This document shows, one piece after another, positions 47,507 through 56,774 of a stretch of DNA of 64,000 bases. The stretch's first letter is position 1, and every line of letters begins with the position of its first letter. The notes beneath the pieces are model-generated. The model had not been told where the DNA came from. It searched no databases and saw only the letters and a list, made by a program, of their open reading frames with translations. Source of the stretch: Rhizobiales bacterium Ga0077545 (GTDB taxonomy: Bacteria; Pseudomonadota; Alphaproteobacteria; Rhizobiales; Methylopilaceae); assembly GCA_001464335.1 (NCBI GenBank), contig LNEV01000009.1, positions 186,001 through 250,000 on the forward strand, read 5' to 3'. The translations under genes and the position numbers were made by a program.

Positions 47507-47925
47507 AGACCAACAAACAGTTTCAGCAGCACATAGACCCACATGATCATGAGGATCACCGCACCGATGAAGAAAGCCCGAAAGCGTGCATGAAGATCAT
47601 TGCGGCCCGTATGCACATAGGCGTGGATCGCGCGCATGACGACGAACAGCCAGGAGAGGACGACGAACAGAAAATCGGCCTGCGTGGTGATGAAGGCGAT
47701 CAGCACCAGCACATAAAAGAGAACGGGCAGCTGGAACTGGTTGTGGAACGCCGCCGCGATCTGCGTCGGGCGCTCCGGCCAGCCGGTCCAGTTGCGTTTC
47801 AGCTCGGAGGCCGAAACCTGTCCCTTGCGAACCGCCGCAAACCGCGACCGCCCCATCCACACCATCAGAAAGAAGGTGAGGGCAACCTGTGCGAACACAG
47901 GCAGCAGCACGGTCTGTGGCGTCAT
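47503..47925 (-). CDS. MAPEG family membrane protein
   Basis: 140 residues, four hydrophobic helices. The MAPEG pattern is RSRFAAVRKGQVSASELKRNW, FHNQFQLPVLFYVLVLIAF and LSWLFVVMRAIHAYVHTGRND. Eukaryotic members are glutathione transferases and leukotriene enzymes; the bacterial function is unclear. It sits between guaB (6 bp upstream on this strand) and rsmB (ATGA overlap), so it is part of the gua operon without an obvious link to nucleotides. Confidence 0.86.
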   Translation of the reverse strand: MTPQTVLLPVFAQVALTFFLMVWMGRSRFAAVRKGQVSASELKRNWTGWPERPTQIAAAFHNQFQLPVLFYVLVLIAFITTQADFLFVVLSWLFVVMRAIHAYVHTGRNDLHARFRAFFIGAVILMIMWVYVLLKLFVGL

Positions 47926-47931
47926 GTGTGG

Positions 47932-49428
47932 TTACACCCTGCTCGGATAATTGGGGCTCTCGCGTGTGATCGTCACGTCATGGACATGGCTTTCACGCAG
48001 GCCCGCGCCGGAGATGCGTACGAACTCCGCCTTCTCCTGAAACTCTTTCAAATCCTTCGCGCCGACATAGCCCATCGAGGCGCGCAAGCCGCCCGCAAGC
48101 TGGTGCAGGACGCTGCCGAGCGGGCCCTTGTAGGGCACCTGCGCCTCGATGCCTTCCGGAACGAGCTTGTGGCTGTCCTTGATGTCCTGCTGGAAGTAGC
48201 GGTCCGCCGATCCCTGGCTCATCGCGCCGACCGAGCCCATGCCGCGATAGGATTTGTAGCTGCGGCCCTGATAGAGGAACGTCTCGCCGGGGCTTTCTTC
48301 CGTGCCCGCGAGAAGCGAGCCGACCATTGCGACATCGGCGCCGGAGGCGATGGCCTTGGCCAGATCGCCCGAATATTTGATGCCGCCATCGGCAACGACG
48401 GGGACGTCGTGCTTGTGGGCTTCCTCGGCGCAATCCATTACCGCGGTGAGCTGCGGAACACCGACGCCGGCCACGATGCGCGTCGTGCAGATCGAGCCCG
48501 GGCCGATGCCGACCTTGATCGCGTCCGCGCCGGAATCGATGAGCGCCTTGGTCGCGGAAGCGGTCGCCACGTTTCCGGCCATGACCTGAACCGAGTTCGA
48601 CAGCTTCTTCACGCGCGCGACCTGATCGAGCACGTGCTGCGAATGGCCGTGCGCGGTGTCGATGACGACGAGATCGACCCCTGCATCGATCAGCATTTCG
48701 GTGCGCTCGAAGCCCTTGTCGCCGACGGTGGAGGCCGCGGCGACGCGCAGGCGGCCCTGGTCGTCCTTGTTGGCGAGCGGGTTGTTGACGGCCTTCTCGA
48801 TGTCCTTGACCGTGATGAGGCCGGTGCAGCGGTAATCGCCATCGACCACGAGCAGCTTTTCGATCCGGTACTGGTGCAGAAGCTTCTTGGCCTCGGCCTG
48901 ATTCACGCTTTCGGTCACGGTGACGAGGCGTTCCTGCGTCATCAACTCGGCGACGGGCTGGGCGGGGTTGGTGGCGAAGCGCACATCGCGGTTGGTGAGG
49001 ATACCGACAAGCTTTCCGGCGCGGCCGTTGGGGCCGCGTTCGACCACCGGGATGCCCGAGATCGAATAGCGCGTCATCAGCTCGAAGGCTTCGGCCAGCG
49101 TCTGGTCGGGGTGGATGGTGACGGGGTTCACCACCATGCCGCTTTCGAACTTCTTCACGGCGCGCACATTGTCGGCCTGTTCTTCAGGCGTCAGGTTGCG
49201 GTGGATGACGCCCATGCCGCCGGCCTGTGCCATGGCGATGGCGAGGCGCGCCTCGGTCACGGTGTCCATGGCCGAGGAGAGGATGGGCAGATTGATGGAG
49301 ATCGTCTTCGTCACCCGCGAGCGGATGTCGACCTGGTTCGGCATCACCTCGGAAAGGCCCGGGCGCAGGAGAACATCGTCGAAGGTGAGAGCTTCGGGGC
49401 CAAAAGCTGAAGTGATCAGGCGGGCCAT
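47932..49428 (-). CDS. guaB: IMP dehydrogenase
   Basis: 498 residues; it oxidises IMP to XMP, the first committed step to GMP. The TIM barrel begins [16 protein letters not shown]. Two CBS domains are inserted at about 95-210 (energy/purine sensing). The catalytic loop has Cys314 ([11 protein letters not shown]), and the flap/IMP site reads [18 protein letters not shown]. Full length. First gene of the operon; 223 bp of non-coding DNA separate it from the divergent MFS gene and should hold its promoter. Confidence 0.97.
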   Translation of the reverse strand: MARLITSAFGPEALTFDDVLLRPGLSEVMPNQVDIRSRVTKTISINLPILSSAMDTVTEARLAIAMAQAGGMGVIHRNLTPEEQADNVRAVKKFESGMVVNPVTIHPDQTLAEAFELMTRYSISGIPVVERGPNGRAGKLVGILTNRDVRFATNPAQPVAELMTQERLVTVTESVNQAEAKKLLHQYRIEKLLVVDGDYRCTGLITVKDIEKAVNNPLANKDDQGRLRVAAASTVGDKGFERTEMLIDAGVDLVVIDTAHGHSQHVLDQVARVKKLSNSVQVMAGNVATASATKALIDSGADAIKVGIGPGSICTTRIVAGVGVPQLTAVMDCAEEAHKHDVPVVADGGIKYSGDLAKAIASGADVAMVGSLLAGTEESPGETFLYQGRSYKSYRGMGSVGAMSQGSADRYFQQDIKDSHKLVPEGIEAQVPYKGPLGSVLHQLAGGLRASMGYVGAKDLKEFQEKAEFVRISGAGLRESHVHDVTITRESPNYPSRV

Positions 49429-49651
49429 GCCAACATTCCTTGTGTGTCGGATATGCGGACGGGCTTGCGCCTAAAGCGCCGGTCGCGACCGTCCGGGGAG
49501 TTGGCGAGGGTGCTTAGCATGTGCCCCCGCCGGGGGGAAGTCCCATCACGCCCCCTTGTGTGGGTTATCCTACGAAGGCACGACATGTTGATGGCCGTCG
49601 CGCGCCGTTTGGCTACTGGGAGAAGGCGGGAATCGGCCCTATAGAAGGTTC

Positions 49652-51079
49652 ATGCTTCCTTCGCGCACCCTCGTTCCGCTGATCGTTGCCTGCGCGCTGT
49701 TCATGGAGAACCTCGATTCGACGGTTCTCGCGACCTCGCTCCCCGCCATCGCGAAGGATCTCAATTCCGATCCGATCCATCTGAAGCTGGCCCTGACATC
49801 CTATCTTCTCAGCCTTGCCGTGTTCATTCCGGCGTCCGGCTGGGTTGCGGACCGGTTCGGCGCGCGGATCATCTTCCGCCTCGCCATTTGCGTTTTCATG
49901 CTGGGCTCCATTCTCTGCGGCCTGTCGCAGAGCATCGAACATTTGGTTCTGGCGCGTGTGGTTCAGGGCATGGGCGGCGCGATGATGGTGCCGGTCGGCC
50001 GGCTCGTCGTGCTGCGCTCGGTGCCGAAAGCAGAAATGGTCGGCTCGCTTGCCTGGCTGACGATGCCGGCGCTGATCGGCCCTGTAGTCGGTCCTCCGCT
50101 CGGAGGTTTCATCACAACCTATTACCACTGGCGCTGGATATTCTGGATCAACATCCCCATCGGCGTTCTCGGCCTTATCCTGGCGACGATGTACATCCCC
50201 GATTTCAAGGGGGAGCAGAAATCGAAATTCGACAGCGTGGGCTTCATCCTGTCGGGGCTCGGGCTGGCCTCTCTTGTTACGGGCGCGACGGCCATCGGGC
50301 TCGACGTGCTGCCGCTCAGCGCAACGCTCGCCATTCTCGGCTGCGGAGTCGCGGCATGCGTGGGTTATGTGATCCATGCGCGGCGCACGCGCTTGCCCAT
50401 TATCGATCTGCGCCTGCTGCGCATTCCCACATTCCGCGCCAGTGTCATCGGCGGGTCGCTCTTTCGCGTCGGCGTCGGTGCACAGCCTTTCCTATTGCCG
50501 CTGCTGTTTCAGGTCGGGTTCGGGCTGACGGCCTTTCAATCGGGACTGCTCACATTCGTCGCCGCGGTCGGCGCCTTCACGATGAAGGCGAGCGCGGCGC
50601 CCATCCTGCGCCGGTTCGGCTTCCGGCAGGTCCTGGTACTGAATGCAATCCTGAGCGCGGCACTCGTCGTGGTGCCCGGCTGGTTCGAGCCCGGCACGCC
50701 GCATGCGGTCATTCTGGCGCTGTTGCTGCTCGGCGGGTTTTTCCGCTCGCTCCAGTTCACGAGCGTGAATGCGCTCGGCTATTCCGATGTGGATCAGCGC
50801 CGGATGAGCCGTGCCACGAGCTTCATCAGCGTGGCGCAACAGGTGGCGCTGTCGATCGGCGTTGCGATCGGCGCGCTGACGCTCGAAGCGGCCATGAAAG
50901 CGCGGGGCGGAACGGAGCTCATCGCCGCCGATTTCCGCTGGGCGTTCGCCCTTGTCGGCGTGGTTTCGGCGCTGTCCTTCATCGCGTTCCTGCGGTTGAA
51001 GCCGAATGCCGGTGCGGAGGTCTCGGGCCACAAATTCGTGGCGCCTGACCCCGTTTCGAACATGCAGGACCGAGGCTGA
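49652..51079 (+). CDS. MFS transporter, DHA2/EmrB-like
   Basis: 475 residues with about 14 hydrophobic segments. The first helix motif ACALFMENLDSTVLATSLPAIAKDL (family motif D1) and the motif A loop GWVADRFGARIIF are present; helix 5 carries the antiporter motif WLTMPALIGPVVGPPLGGFI. This is the drug:H+ antiporter-2 group; the substrate is unknown. No TetR or membrane-fusion gene is next to it. Confidence 0.9.
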   Translation: MLPSRTLVPLIVACALFMENLDSTVLATSLPAIAKDLNSDPIHLKLALTSYLLSLAVFIPASGWVADRFGARIIFRLAICVFMLGSILCGLSQSIEHLVLARVVQGMGGAMMVPVGRLVVLRSVPKAEMVGSLAWLTMPALIGPVVGPPLGGFITTYYHWRWIFWINIPIGVLGLILATMYIPDFKGEQKSKFDSVGFILSGLGLASLVTGATAIGLDVLPLSATLAILGCGVAACVGYVIHARRTRLPIIDLRLLRIPTFRASVIGGSLFRVGVGAQPFLLPLLFQVGFGLTAFQSGLLTFVAAVGAFTMKASAAPILRRFGFRQVLVLNAILSAALVVVPGWFEPGTPHAVILALLLLGGFFRSLQFTSVNALGYSDVDQRRMSRATSFISVAQQVALSIGVAIGALTLEAAMKARGGTELIAADFRWAFALVGVVSALSFIAFLRLKPNAGAEVSGHKFVAPDPVSNMQDRG

Positions 51080-51126
51080 GGAACTTATTTCACAGCCGCC
51101 GGTTCTTGACGCGGGAGGACCAAGCC

Positions 51127-51222
51127 ATGATCCGACGTCTGCTGAAAGCTGCCTTCATGATCTGGGTCGCCAAGAAGGTTGCCCGTCACACAACACGCCG
51201 TGAAACCCGCCAGTCCCGTTGA
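51127..51222 (+). CDS. Small basic peptide (31 aa)
   Basis: Hand-translated frame: MIRRLLKAAFMIWVAKKVA followed by RHTTRRETRQSR. It has a short amphipathic or membrane-touching helix (residues 5-18) and a strongly basic tail. GGAGG lies 8 nt before the ATG, better than for many neighbours, and a terminator follows 10 bp after the stop, so it looks like a real transcription unit end. No family is recognised. Confidence 0.55.
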   Translation: MIRRLLKAAFMIWVAKKVARHTTRRETRQSR

Positions 51223-51231
51223 CGCAGACAT

Positions 51232-51271
51232 CGCGAGGGGTCTGGACCATCCCAGACCGCCTCTCGGTTTT
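51232..51271 (+). terminator. Terminator after the small basic peptide gene
   Basis: CGAGGGGTCTGG pairs with CCAGACC-G-CCTCTCG (about 11 bp with one bulge), followed by TTTT. It closes the plus-strand MFS/31-residue gene unit just before the convergent haem protein gene ends at 51274. Confidence 0.7.
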
Positions 51272-51273
51272 GC

Positions 51274-53154
51274 TCACTGTGCGGAAGCGAGCCATTTCTC
51301 GACATCGCCGCGGAGCTGCGCGTCGGCCTCACGGAAGTAATATTCCGAGACGATGCTGGGCGTCTTGATCCTGGAATTGATGCCGTCATTGAACGACATA
51401 TGGATCCCGTCGCGCCCGGACATCTGGTGACACTGGGCGCAGGTGACGCTGGTGAATTGCAGCGCTTTCGCATCCATGCGTTTCGGATCGCGGAAGGTTT
51501 CCGGCGTCAGCGCATCGATCGCCGCTTCAAGCTCCTGCTTGCGCGCGCCACTGGCGGAAGACGCTGCATCGCGCAACTGGTCCATGTCATAGACCGACGA
51601 ATAGAAGCCATAATCCACGCCGTGGCGCACCGTACGCACGGCGCGCATTTCGCGGGTGGTGTTTTCACGCTCCAGATTGCCGAAAATCCACACGCCCGTC
51701 AGCGTCGATGAAAACTGCACGCTGTGCACCGGCCGCGCCTTGGTGAATTCCTCGATGAACTTTTCGGTTTCCTCGTCGCCGCTACCGCTTTCGCGGGCTT
51801 TCGTCACCTGATCGGCGCGGGCGAGGAAATAGCTCTTCTGTTCCTCGCGCGTCTTCTCGTCCGCGGTGCGGTCAACGACGTCGAATTTCAGATGCAGAAA
51901 CAGCTGCTCGACCGGCGTGTCCGGCTTTTCGGGGTTCATCATCTGATAGACGAAGCGGATCTGGGGCACGATGCGCTCGCCCTCCCAGTCATGATCGAGC
52001 TGCGCCTCCTGCGGCTTGATCGTCATGCCGACGAGCTTGAAATTGTCCGTATTGGACACATCAGCCACCACGTTCTTGATTGGCTGAAGATCGCGCCCGT
52101 GGGTGTAGATGTTCGTGGACGTGACATCCGAAAGCCGCAAGACGTCATTACCCGGCTCGCTTTCCGGGTCGAAGTCGGGCGTCGGCTTGCCGTTCAGGTA
52201 ATCGAGCAGCATGCCGAATTCGGATGTCTTCAGAAGGCCGTTCAGCGGGTAATCCGCCCGCATCTGTTCCGTCGAATCCACCACGGTGTGACGCGGCAGG
52301 TTGAAATGGCTCAGCCCCTGCTGCGGGCGCGGCTTGTCGATGCTGTAATCGAAGGCATGGCCGTCCGGGTAATACCAGAGCGAATTGCGCTTCAGATCGT
52401 TGAGATCGAACGGCGTGCGCTCGTAGCCGCGTTCTTCCTTCATCGGATAGTTGACGGAAAGCTTGGCTTCGAAACGGTGCAATTCTTCCTGGGGGAAATC
52501 CTCGAGCGTCATGGCATCGCGATTGTCCCACATGAACTTCATCGGATCGAAATTCGGATCGGGATCGTGTGCGATGTGGCGCCCGCACTCGGCATCGGGC
52601 CGCAGCTTGGTGTAATGCTCGAGGCGCACCACGACGCGGTTGTAGCCTTCCTTGCGTTCCTTCTGGAACATCGTGTCGGGATATTCGCTGATGTGGCGCA
52701 GCAGGTAGGCGCTGTCGACCTTGCAGCCTTCCGGCGTTTCCAGCGACGAACGATGGTCGATATGGCGCGAATCTTCCCAGATGGCCGCTGGGATGAGCTG
52801 CGAGTAGCCGCCCTGATTGCCCTTCTGGTACATCGGATAAAGCGGCTCGGTCGCGCCAAGGCCGCTGTCGATGAACTCGTAATTATAGCCCGGCAGCGGA
52901 AAGCGCACGAGCGATTCGAAATATGTAATGACGTCGTAGACCGAGCCGGGGCGCAGCGACGAAGTGTTGCTCTGAAGGATTTTCGTCCTGTTCAGATTGT
53001 AGACCGTCTCGGCCACGAGCGGGCTGTTGACCGGCTCCTGGTTCTCGGGAGCCGAAAATCCGCTCGATGTGCCGAACAAGAGCCAGGAAGCCGAGAGTGC
53101 TGCAGTCCCCAGAAGCCCGCAGGCAAAAGCGTTCAAACCTCGTTTTCCGGTCAT
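51274..53154 (-). CDS. Exported single-haem c-type protein of unknown family
   Basis: 626 residues. A signal sequence (KRGLNAFACGLLGTAALSASWLLFGTSSGFSA) precedes a long domain that I do not recognise. It is rich in aromatic and charged residues with few repeats (for example FPLPGYNYEFIDSGLG and SLWYYPDGHAFDYSIDKPRPQQG). The only cofactor motif is CAQCH at residues 572-576, 50 residues from the end, followed by QMSGRDGIHM whose Met could be the sixth ligand. Scattered N-terminal Cys (EGCKV, AECGRH) are not haem motifs. ATG 53154 with GAGG just upstream was preferred over TTG/ATG starts near 53205-53220. A periplasmic oxidoreductase role is inference. Confidence 0.75.
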   Translation of the reverse strand: MTGKRGLNAFACGLLGTAALSASWLLFGTSSGFSAPENQEPVNSPLVAETVYNLNRTKILQSNTSSLRPGSVYDVITYFESLVRFPLPGYNYEFIDSGLGATEPLYPMYQKGNQGGYSQLIPAAIWEDSRHIDHRSSLETPEGCKVDSAYLLRHISEYPDTMFQKERKEGYNRVVVRLEHYTKLRPDAECGRHIAHDPDPNFDPMKFMWDNRDAMTLEDFPQEELHRFEAKLSVNYPMKEERGYERTPFDLNDLKRNSLWYYPDGHAFDYSIDKPRPQQGLSHFNLPRHTVVDSTEQMRADYPLNGLLKTSEFGMLLDYLNGKPTPDFDPESEPGNDVLRLSDVTSTNIYTHGRDLQPIKNVVADVSNTDNFKLVGMTIKPQEAQLDHDWEGERIVPQIRFVYQMMNPEKPDTPVEQLFLHLKFDVVDRTADEKTREEQKSYFLARADQVTKARESGSGDEETEKFIEEFTKARPVHSVQFSSTLTGVWIFGNLERENTTREMRAVRTVRHGVDYGFYSSVYDMDQLRDAASSASGARKQELEAAIDALTPETFRDPKRMDAKALQFTSVTCAQCHQMSGRDGIHMSFNDGINSRIKTPSIVSEYYFREADAQLRGDVEKWLASAQ

Positions 53155-53268
53155 GTGTCCTCGTCTGGCGCCCGGAACATTGTCCTGATGGGCAATCTTT
53201 TGCATCGTTTCGGCGTGCAATCTAAGGTCAACAACAGGCGCCGTGAACCCGTCTTTAGGGAGCAGGGT

Positions 53269-53454
53269 TCACACCTGTGTGCTCAGACCGGTTGCTGCTG
53301 CATCTGAGACACAAGAAATTTGTCGATGCGATGACCTAACGGGCTCCGCGACCTCGAAAAGCCAGTTGTCCGAGGCATTCGCGGCTTGCGCAGGGAAAAC
53401 GAGCGCGGGGGCGCCCAATAAAACAGAGAGGAGCTGTATAATTCGGTCGATCAT
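53269..53454 (-). CDS. Possible 61-aa secreted protein
   Basis: An open frame that starts 18 bp after the rlmE stop. It has a convincing signal peptide (IDRIIQLLSVLLGAPALVFPAQAANA) and a 35-residue mature part with one cysteine. No clear ribosome binding site is visible and no family is known. It may be expressed with rlmE. It may also be chance, since the frame is shared with a long antisense-type open frame over rlmE. Confidence 0.4.
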   Translation of the reverse strand: MIDRIIQLLSVLLGAPALVFPAQAANASDNWLFEVAEPVRSSHRQISCVSDAAATGLSTQV

Positions 53455-53471
53455 CCGGCCGTGCCGAGACG

Positions 53472-54182
53472 TTACGCGGCGCTGTCTTCGCCGCCGCCGC
53501 GAAACCCGCTCGCCAGCACATAAAGCTCCGAGGAGCCGCTGCGGCTGGCGGGAGGCTTCACGTGCTTCACGTCCCGGAAGTTTTTCTTGAGCTGCATCAG
53601 AAGCTGGGTCTCTGTTCCGCCTGCAAGCACCTTGGCGAGGAAGCGGCCATTGGGGGCGAGAACCTCGCACGCAAACTCGACCGCGGCTTCCACGAGATTC
53701 ATCGTGCGCAGATGGTCGGTCTGTTTGTGGCCGGTCGTGTTTGCAGCCATGTCGGAGAGAACGACATCGGCCGGCCCCCCCAGCATGGCTTTCAATTTGT
53801 CCGGGGCATCGGGATCGAGGAAGTCGAGTTTCGCGAAATCCATACCCGGGACGCTGTCCATATCGAGGATATCGATGCCGACGACTTTGCCGCGCGCGGG
53901 GATGCCGACTTTCGCCACAGCAACCTGGCTCCAGCCGCCGGGCGCTGCCCCGAGATCGACCACCCGGTCGCCGGTTTTCAGAATTTTGTGCTTTTCGTCG
54001 ATTTCCATGAGCTTGTAGGCCGCGCGCGAACGATAGCCCTCGCGCTTGGCGCGCGAGACATACGGATCGTTGATCTGCCGCTGCAGCCATTGCTGTTGGG
54101 ATGTCGTGCGCTTTTTCGCGGTCTTGAGGCGCTTGGTCAGGTCGCGCCCGCTGCCGCCGCCCGCGGCTCCGGCCCGGCTCAT
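53472..54182 (-). CDS. rlmE: 23S rRNA (uridine-2552-2'-O)-methyltransferase
   Basis: 236 residues, FtsJ/RrmJ family. A basic, glycine-rich N-terminal extension (about 1-45) is typical of alphaproteobacterial members. The SAM motif is [15 protein letters not shown], then [19 protein letters not shown] carries the catalytic Asp, and FLAKVLAGG the catalytic Lys. It modifies U2552 in the ribosomal A loop. ATG 54182 overlaps the stop of the ppx gene (ATGA), which favours it over the in-frame ATG at 54203. Confidence 0.93.
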   Translation of the reverse strand: MSRAGAAGGGSGRDLTKRLKTAKKRTTSQQQWLQRQINDPYVSRAKREGYRSRAAYKLMEIDEKHKILKTGDRVVDLGAAPGGWSQVAVAKVGIPARGKVVGIDILDMDSVPGMDFAKLDFLDPDAPDKLKAMLGGPADVVLSDMAANTTGHKQTDHLRTMNLVEAAVEFACEVLAPNGRFLAKVLAGGTETQLLMQLKKNFRDVKHVKPPASRSGSSELYVLASGFRGGGEDSAA

Positions 54183-55228
54183 GAGGCCCTCTTTCCGCGC
54201 CACATGCCGTCGGCGCGCATGAGATCGATCAGCATTCCTTCGCGCAGGCCCCGGTCCGCCACGCGAAGGCGCGTGCAGGGGAAGGTGCGGCGGAAGGCTT
54301 CAAGAATGGCGCATCCGGCCAGGACGAGATCGGCCCGTTCGCGCCCGATGCAGGGATTGGCGACACGCTCGTCGTAGCTCATGCCGCGCAATTGTCCGAC
54401 CACGTGATCGATCTGGGCACATTCCAGCCAGGCGCCGTCGACACGGCGGCGATCGTAGCGCGGCAGGTTCATATGTACGCCCGCAAGGGTCGTCACGGTG
54501 CCGGAGGTTCCGAGCATGTGCAGACGCGGAAGCGCGGCCTCCAGATGCTCACGCTCGGGGAAGTCGGCCAGCATGGGCACGACGTCCTGGACCATGGCCT
54601 CGAAAATCTCTTCGCTCACATCGACGCCGCCGTGACGTTCGGCAAGCGTCACGACACCGACCGGCAGCGAGATCCAGGAGCGGATGCGCGGCTCGCCGGT
54701 CAGGCCGCCTTTCGGGCGGTCGAGCCAGACGAGTTCGGAGGAGCCGCCGCCGATGTCGAACAGCAGAACCCCGTCGGCGTTCGGATCGGCCAGGGGCGAG
54801 CAGCCGAGTGCGGCAAGGCGCGCTTCGGTGGCGCGGTCGATGATTTCCAGCTCAAGGCCGGTCTCGTCGCGGACGCGGGCGGAGAAATCATGGCCGTTTT
54901 CTGCGGAGCGGCAGGCTTCGGTCGCGATCAGGCGCGCGCGCTTGACGCCGCGTGCCGCGATCTTGTCGCGGCAAATCTTGAGGGCTTCGACGGCGCGCGT
55001 GATGGCTTCGTGGGAGAGGCGGCCGGAACTGCCGAGACCTTCGCCGAGCCGCACAATGCGCGAGAAGGCGTCGACCACACGAAATCCGTCCCAGACCGGG
55101 CGCGCGATGAGAAGCCGGCAATTGTTGGTGCCGAGGTCCAGAGCGGCATAAAGAACCTCGGGCCGCCTCATCGGGGGCGCGCCAGCAGGCAGCGCCGCCG
55201 CCGATTGGCGCGGAGCACGGTCGTCCAC
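54179..55228 (-). CDS. ppx: Exopolyphosphatase / pppGpp phosphohydrolase
   Basis: 349 residues, Ppx/GppA family of the actin-like ATPase fold. The phosphate-1 motif is [16 protein letters not shown], the second is [15 protein letters not shown], with catalytic Glu in [20 protein letters not shown] is the third contact. It hydrolyses inorganic polyphosphate or pppGpp; the single domain version seen here cannot be split further by eye. The start may be the internal [14 protein letters not shown] about 20 residues in. It forms an operon with rlmE. Confidence 0.9.
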   Translation of the reverse strand: MDDRAPRQSAAALPAGAPPMRRPEVLYAALDLGTNNCRLLIARPVWDGFRVVDAFSRIVRLGEGLGSSGRLSHEAITRAVEALKICRDKIAARGVKRARLIATEACRSAENGHDFSARVRDETGLELEIIDRATEARLAALGCSPLADPNADGVLLFDIGGGSSELVWLDRPKGGLTGEPRIRSWISLPVGVVTLAERHGGVDVSEEIFEAMVQDVVPMLADFPEREHLEAALPRLHMLGTSGTVTTLAGVHMNLPRYDRRRVDGAWLECAQIDHVVGQLRGMSYDERVANPCIGRERADLVLAGCAILEAFRRTFPCTRLRVADRGLREGMLIDLMRADGMWRGKRAS

Positions 55229-55433
55229 CTTTTATCCTTCGGGAAGGGCAGCAAGACCTTTCGGCCGCGCCAGCTTCCAACGAGTACAGTTGCCATCAAG
55301 TCTACTGATCGTGACCTGCGGTGCAAGCCCATGAGCCTAAACACGACATCTTGCGAATTAATGCACGCGTGACGATCTGATTGCGGGCGGCTCCGGGACA
55401 TGCTTCTGCTGAAGCCGCAAGAGGAGGAATGCC

Positions 55434-56261
55434 ATGTCGGTTCAAGCCCCGGTTCGGCGCATTACGGCCCCCGAAATCGCGTCACGCAAAGGCGGCGAGC
55501 CCATCGTCACCCTTACGGCGTATCACGCCCACACGGCGGCGATCGCGGACGAACTGGTCGAACTCCTCCTGGTCGGCGATTCGCTGGGCATGGTCATGCA
55601 CGGCCTGGAAACCACCGTGCCGGTCACGCTGGACATGATGATCAGCCAGGGCAGGGCTGTTGTGCGCGGCTCCCAGCGCGCGATGGTCGTGGTCGACATG
55701 CCGTTCGGCTCCTACGAAGCGAGCCCGGCGGAAGCGTTCCGGAACTGTGTGCACCTTCTGAAGGAGACGGGCGCCGGCGGCGTGAAGCTGGAAGGCGGCG
55801 TGCGCATGGCCGAGACCATTCGCTTTCTCACCGAACGCGGCGTGCCGGTGATGGGCCATATCGGCCTGACGCCGCAATCGGTGCTGACTCTCGGCGGCTT
55901 CAAGGCGCAGGGCCGCGACGAGAAGGATTGGGAGAGCATCCTGGCCGATGCCCGCGCGGTCGATGAGGCGGGCGCGTTCTCCATCGTCGTGGAGGCCGTG
56001 GCCGAACCTTTGGCGGCCCGCATCACCGAAATCGTCAAGGCTCCGACCATCGGCATCGGCGCATCGGCCGCCTGCGACGGCCAGATTCTTGTCATGGAAG
56101 ACATGCTCGGCCTGAACGACCGCGTGCCGAAATTCGTGAAAAAATACGGCTCGCTGAAGGATCACATCCACGGCGCGATCAAGGGCTATGCCGACGACGT
56201 GCGCCAGCGCTCTTTCCCGGCGCCGGAACACACCTACGGAATGCGCAAAGCGGCAGAGTAA
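55434..56261 (+). CDS. panB: 3-methyl-2-oxobutanoate hydroxymethyltransferase
   Basis: 275 residues; it makes ketopantoate from ketoisovalerate and methylene-THF for pantothenate and CoA. Family blocks: [39 protein letters not shown] (Mg2+ ligands), [35 protein letters not shown] and [30 protein letters not shown] lies right upstream of the ATG. No panC follows, so the pathway genes are dispersed here. Confidence 0.96.
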   Translation: MSVQAPVRRITAPEIASRKGGEPIVTLTAYHAHTAAIADELVELLLVGDSLGMVMHGLETTVPVTLDMMISQGRAVVRGSQRAMVVVDMPFGSYEASPAEAFRNCVHLLKETGAGGVKLEGGVRMAETIRFLTERGVPVMGHIGLTPQSVLTLGGFKAQGRDEKDWESILADARAVDEAGAFSIVVEAVAEPLAARITEIVKAPTIGIGASAACDGQILVMEDMLGLNDRVPKFVKKYGSLKDHIHGAIKGYADDVRQRSFPAPEHTYGMRKAAE

Positions 56262-56262
56262 G

Positions 56263-56306
56263 GCTTCATCCGAGACGGCGCTTCGCCTCCTCAGGATGAG
56301 GATGTG
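56263..56306. repeat. REP-like palindromic element between panB and HIT
   Basis: A short imperfect palindrome: GCTTCATCCGAGAC, GGCGCTTCGCC and TCCTCAGGATGAGGATG. The CATCC...GGATG arms and the CTCCTCAGGATGA end match the style of the dispersed extragenic palindromes of Hyphomicrobiales (forms with CATCCTTCGAGACGC and TCCTCAGGATGAG). Only one copy is seen in the window, so the family link is from memory. Confidence 0.55.
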
Positions 56307-56331
56307 GGCGCTGCTCTAAAGCGTTTCGTCC

Positions 56332-56757
56332 TTACGCCCCGAGCGCCGCGCGGATCTTTTCGGCATTGGCGGTCAGCACTTCGGGCTTTTCCATTTCCCC
56401 GGTCTGCGGGCGCAGCGGCACCCCTGCCATGCGCGGAACGATGTGGAAATGCAGGTGGAAAACGACCTGTCCGCCGGCTTCCTCGTTGAACTGCTGGACG
56501 GTGAGGCCGTCGCACTTCATCGCTTTCTTCACGGCCTTGGCGAGCGTCTGTACGACGCCGACGAGATAGCCAAGATCTTCCGGCGTGGCATCCAGAATGT
56601 TGCGCGCCCGTGCCTTGGGGATGACGAGGATGTGGCCATCGGCGCGGGGCATGATGTCCATGAAGGCCAAAACCTTCGCATCTTCGTACACTTTGTGCGA
56701 CGGCAGTTCGCCGGACAGGATCTTCGCGAAGGGATTGTTGGGATCGTAGTCGGCCAT
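56332..56757 (-). CDS. HIT family hydrolase
   Basis: 141 residues. It starts DYDPNNPFAKILSGELPSHKVYED and contains the histidine triad HLHFHIVPR, with the catalytic middle histidine. These enzymes cleave nucleoside phosphoramidates or dinucleotides (Hinge/Hint or Ap4A group). The ATG at 56757 has GAGGA upstream; an ATG 7 codons earlier overlaps the stop of the preceding gene (ATGA) and is also possible. Last gene of the RidA-GDPD-FemAB-HIT group. Confidence 0.92.
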   Translation of the reverse strand: MADYDPNNPFAKILSGELPSHKVYEDAKVLAFMDIMPRADGHILVIPKARARNILDATPEDLGYLVGVVQTLAKAVKKAMKCDGLTVQQFNEEAGGQVVFHLHFHIVPRMAGVPLRPQTGEMEKPEVLTANAEKIRAALGA

Positions 56758-56774
56758 TTGTTCCTCGAAGTTTC

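Noticed and set aside
47590..49410. 606-codon open frame opposite guaB
   Set aside because: It mirrors the guaB codons and contains no recognisable domain.
51724..53307. 527-codon open frame opposite the haem protein gene
   Set aside because: I weighed whether this strand could be the real gene. The minus strand has a signal peptide and CXXCH and normal composition; the plus frame has neither.
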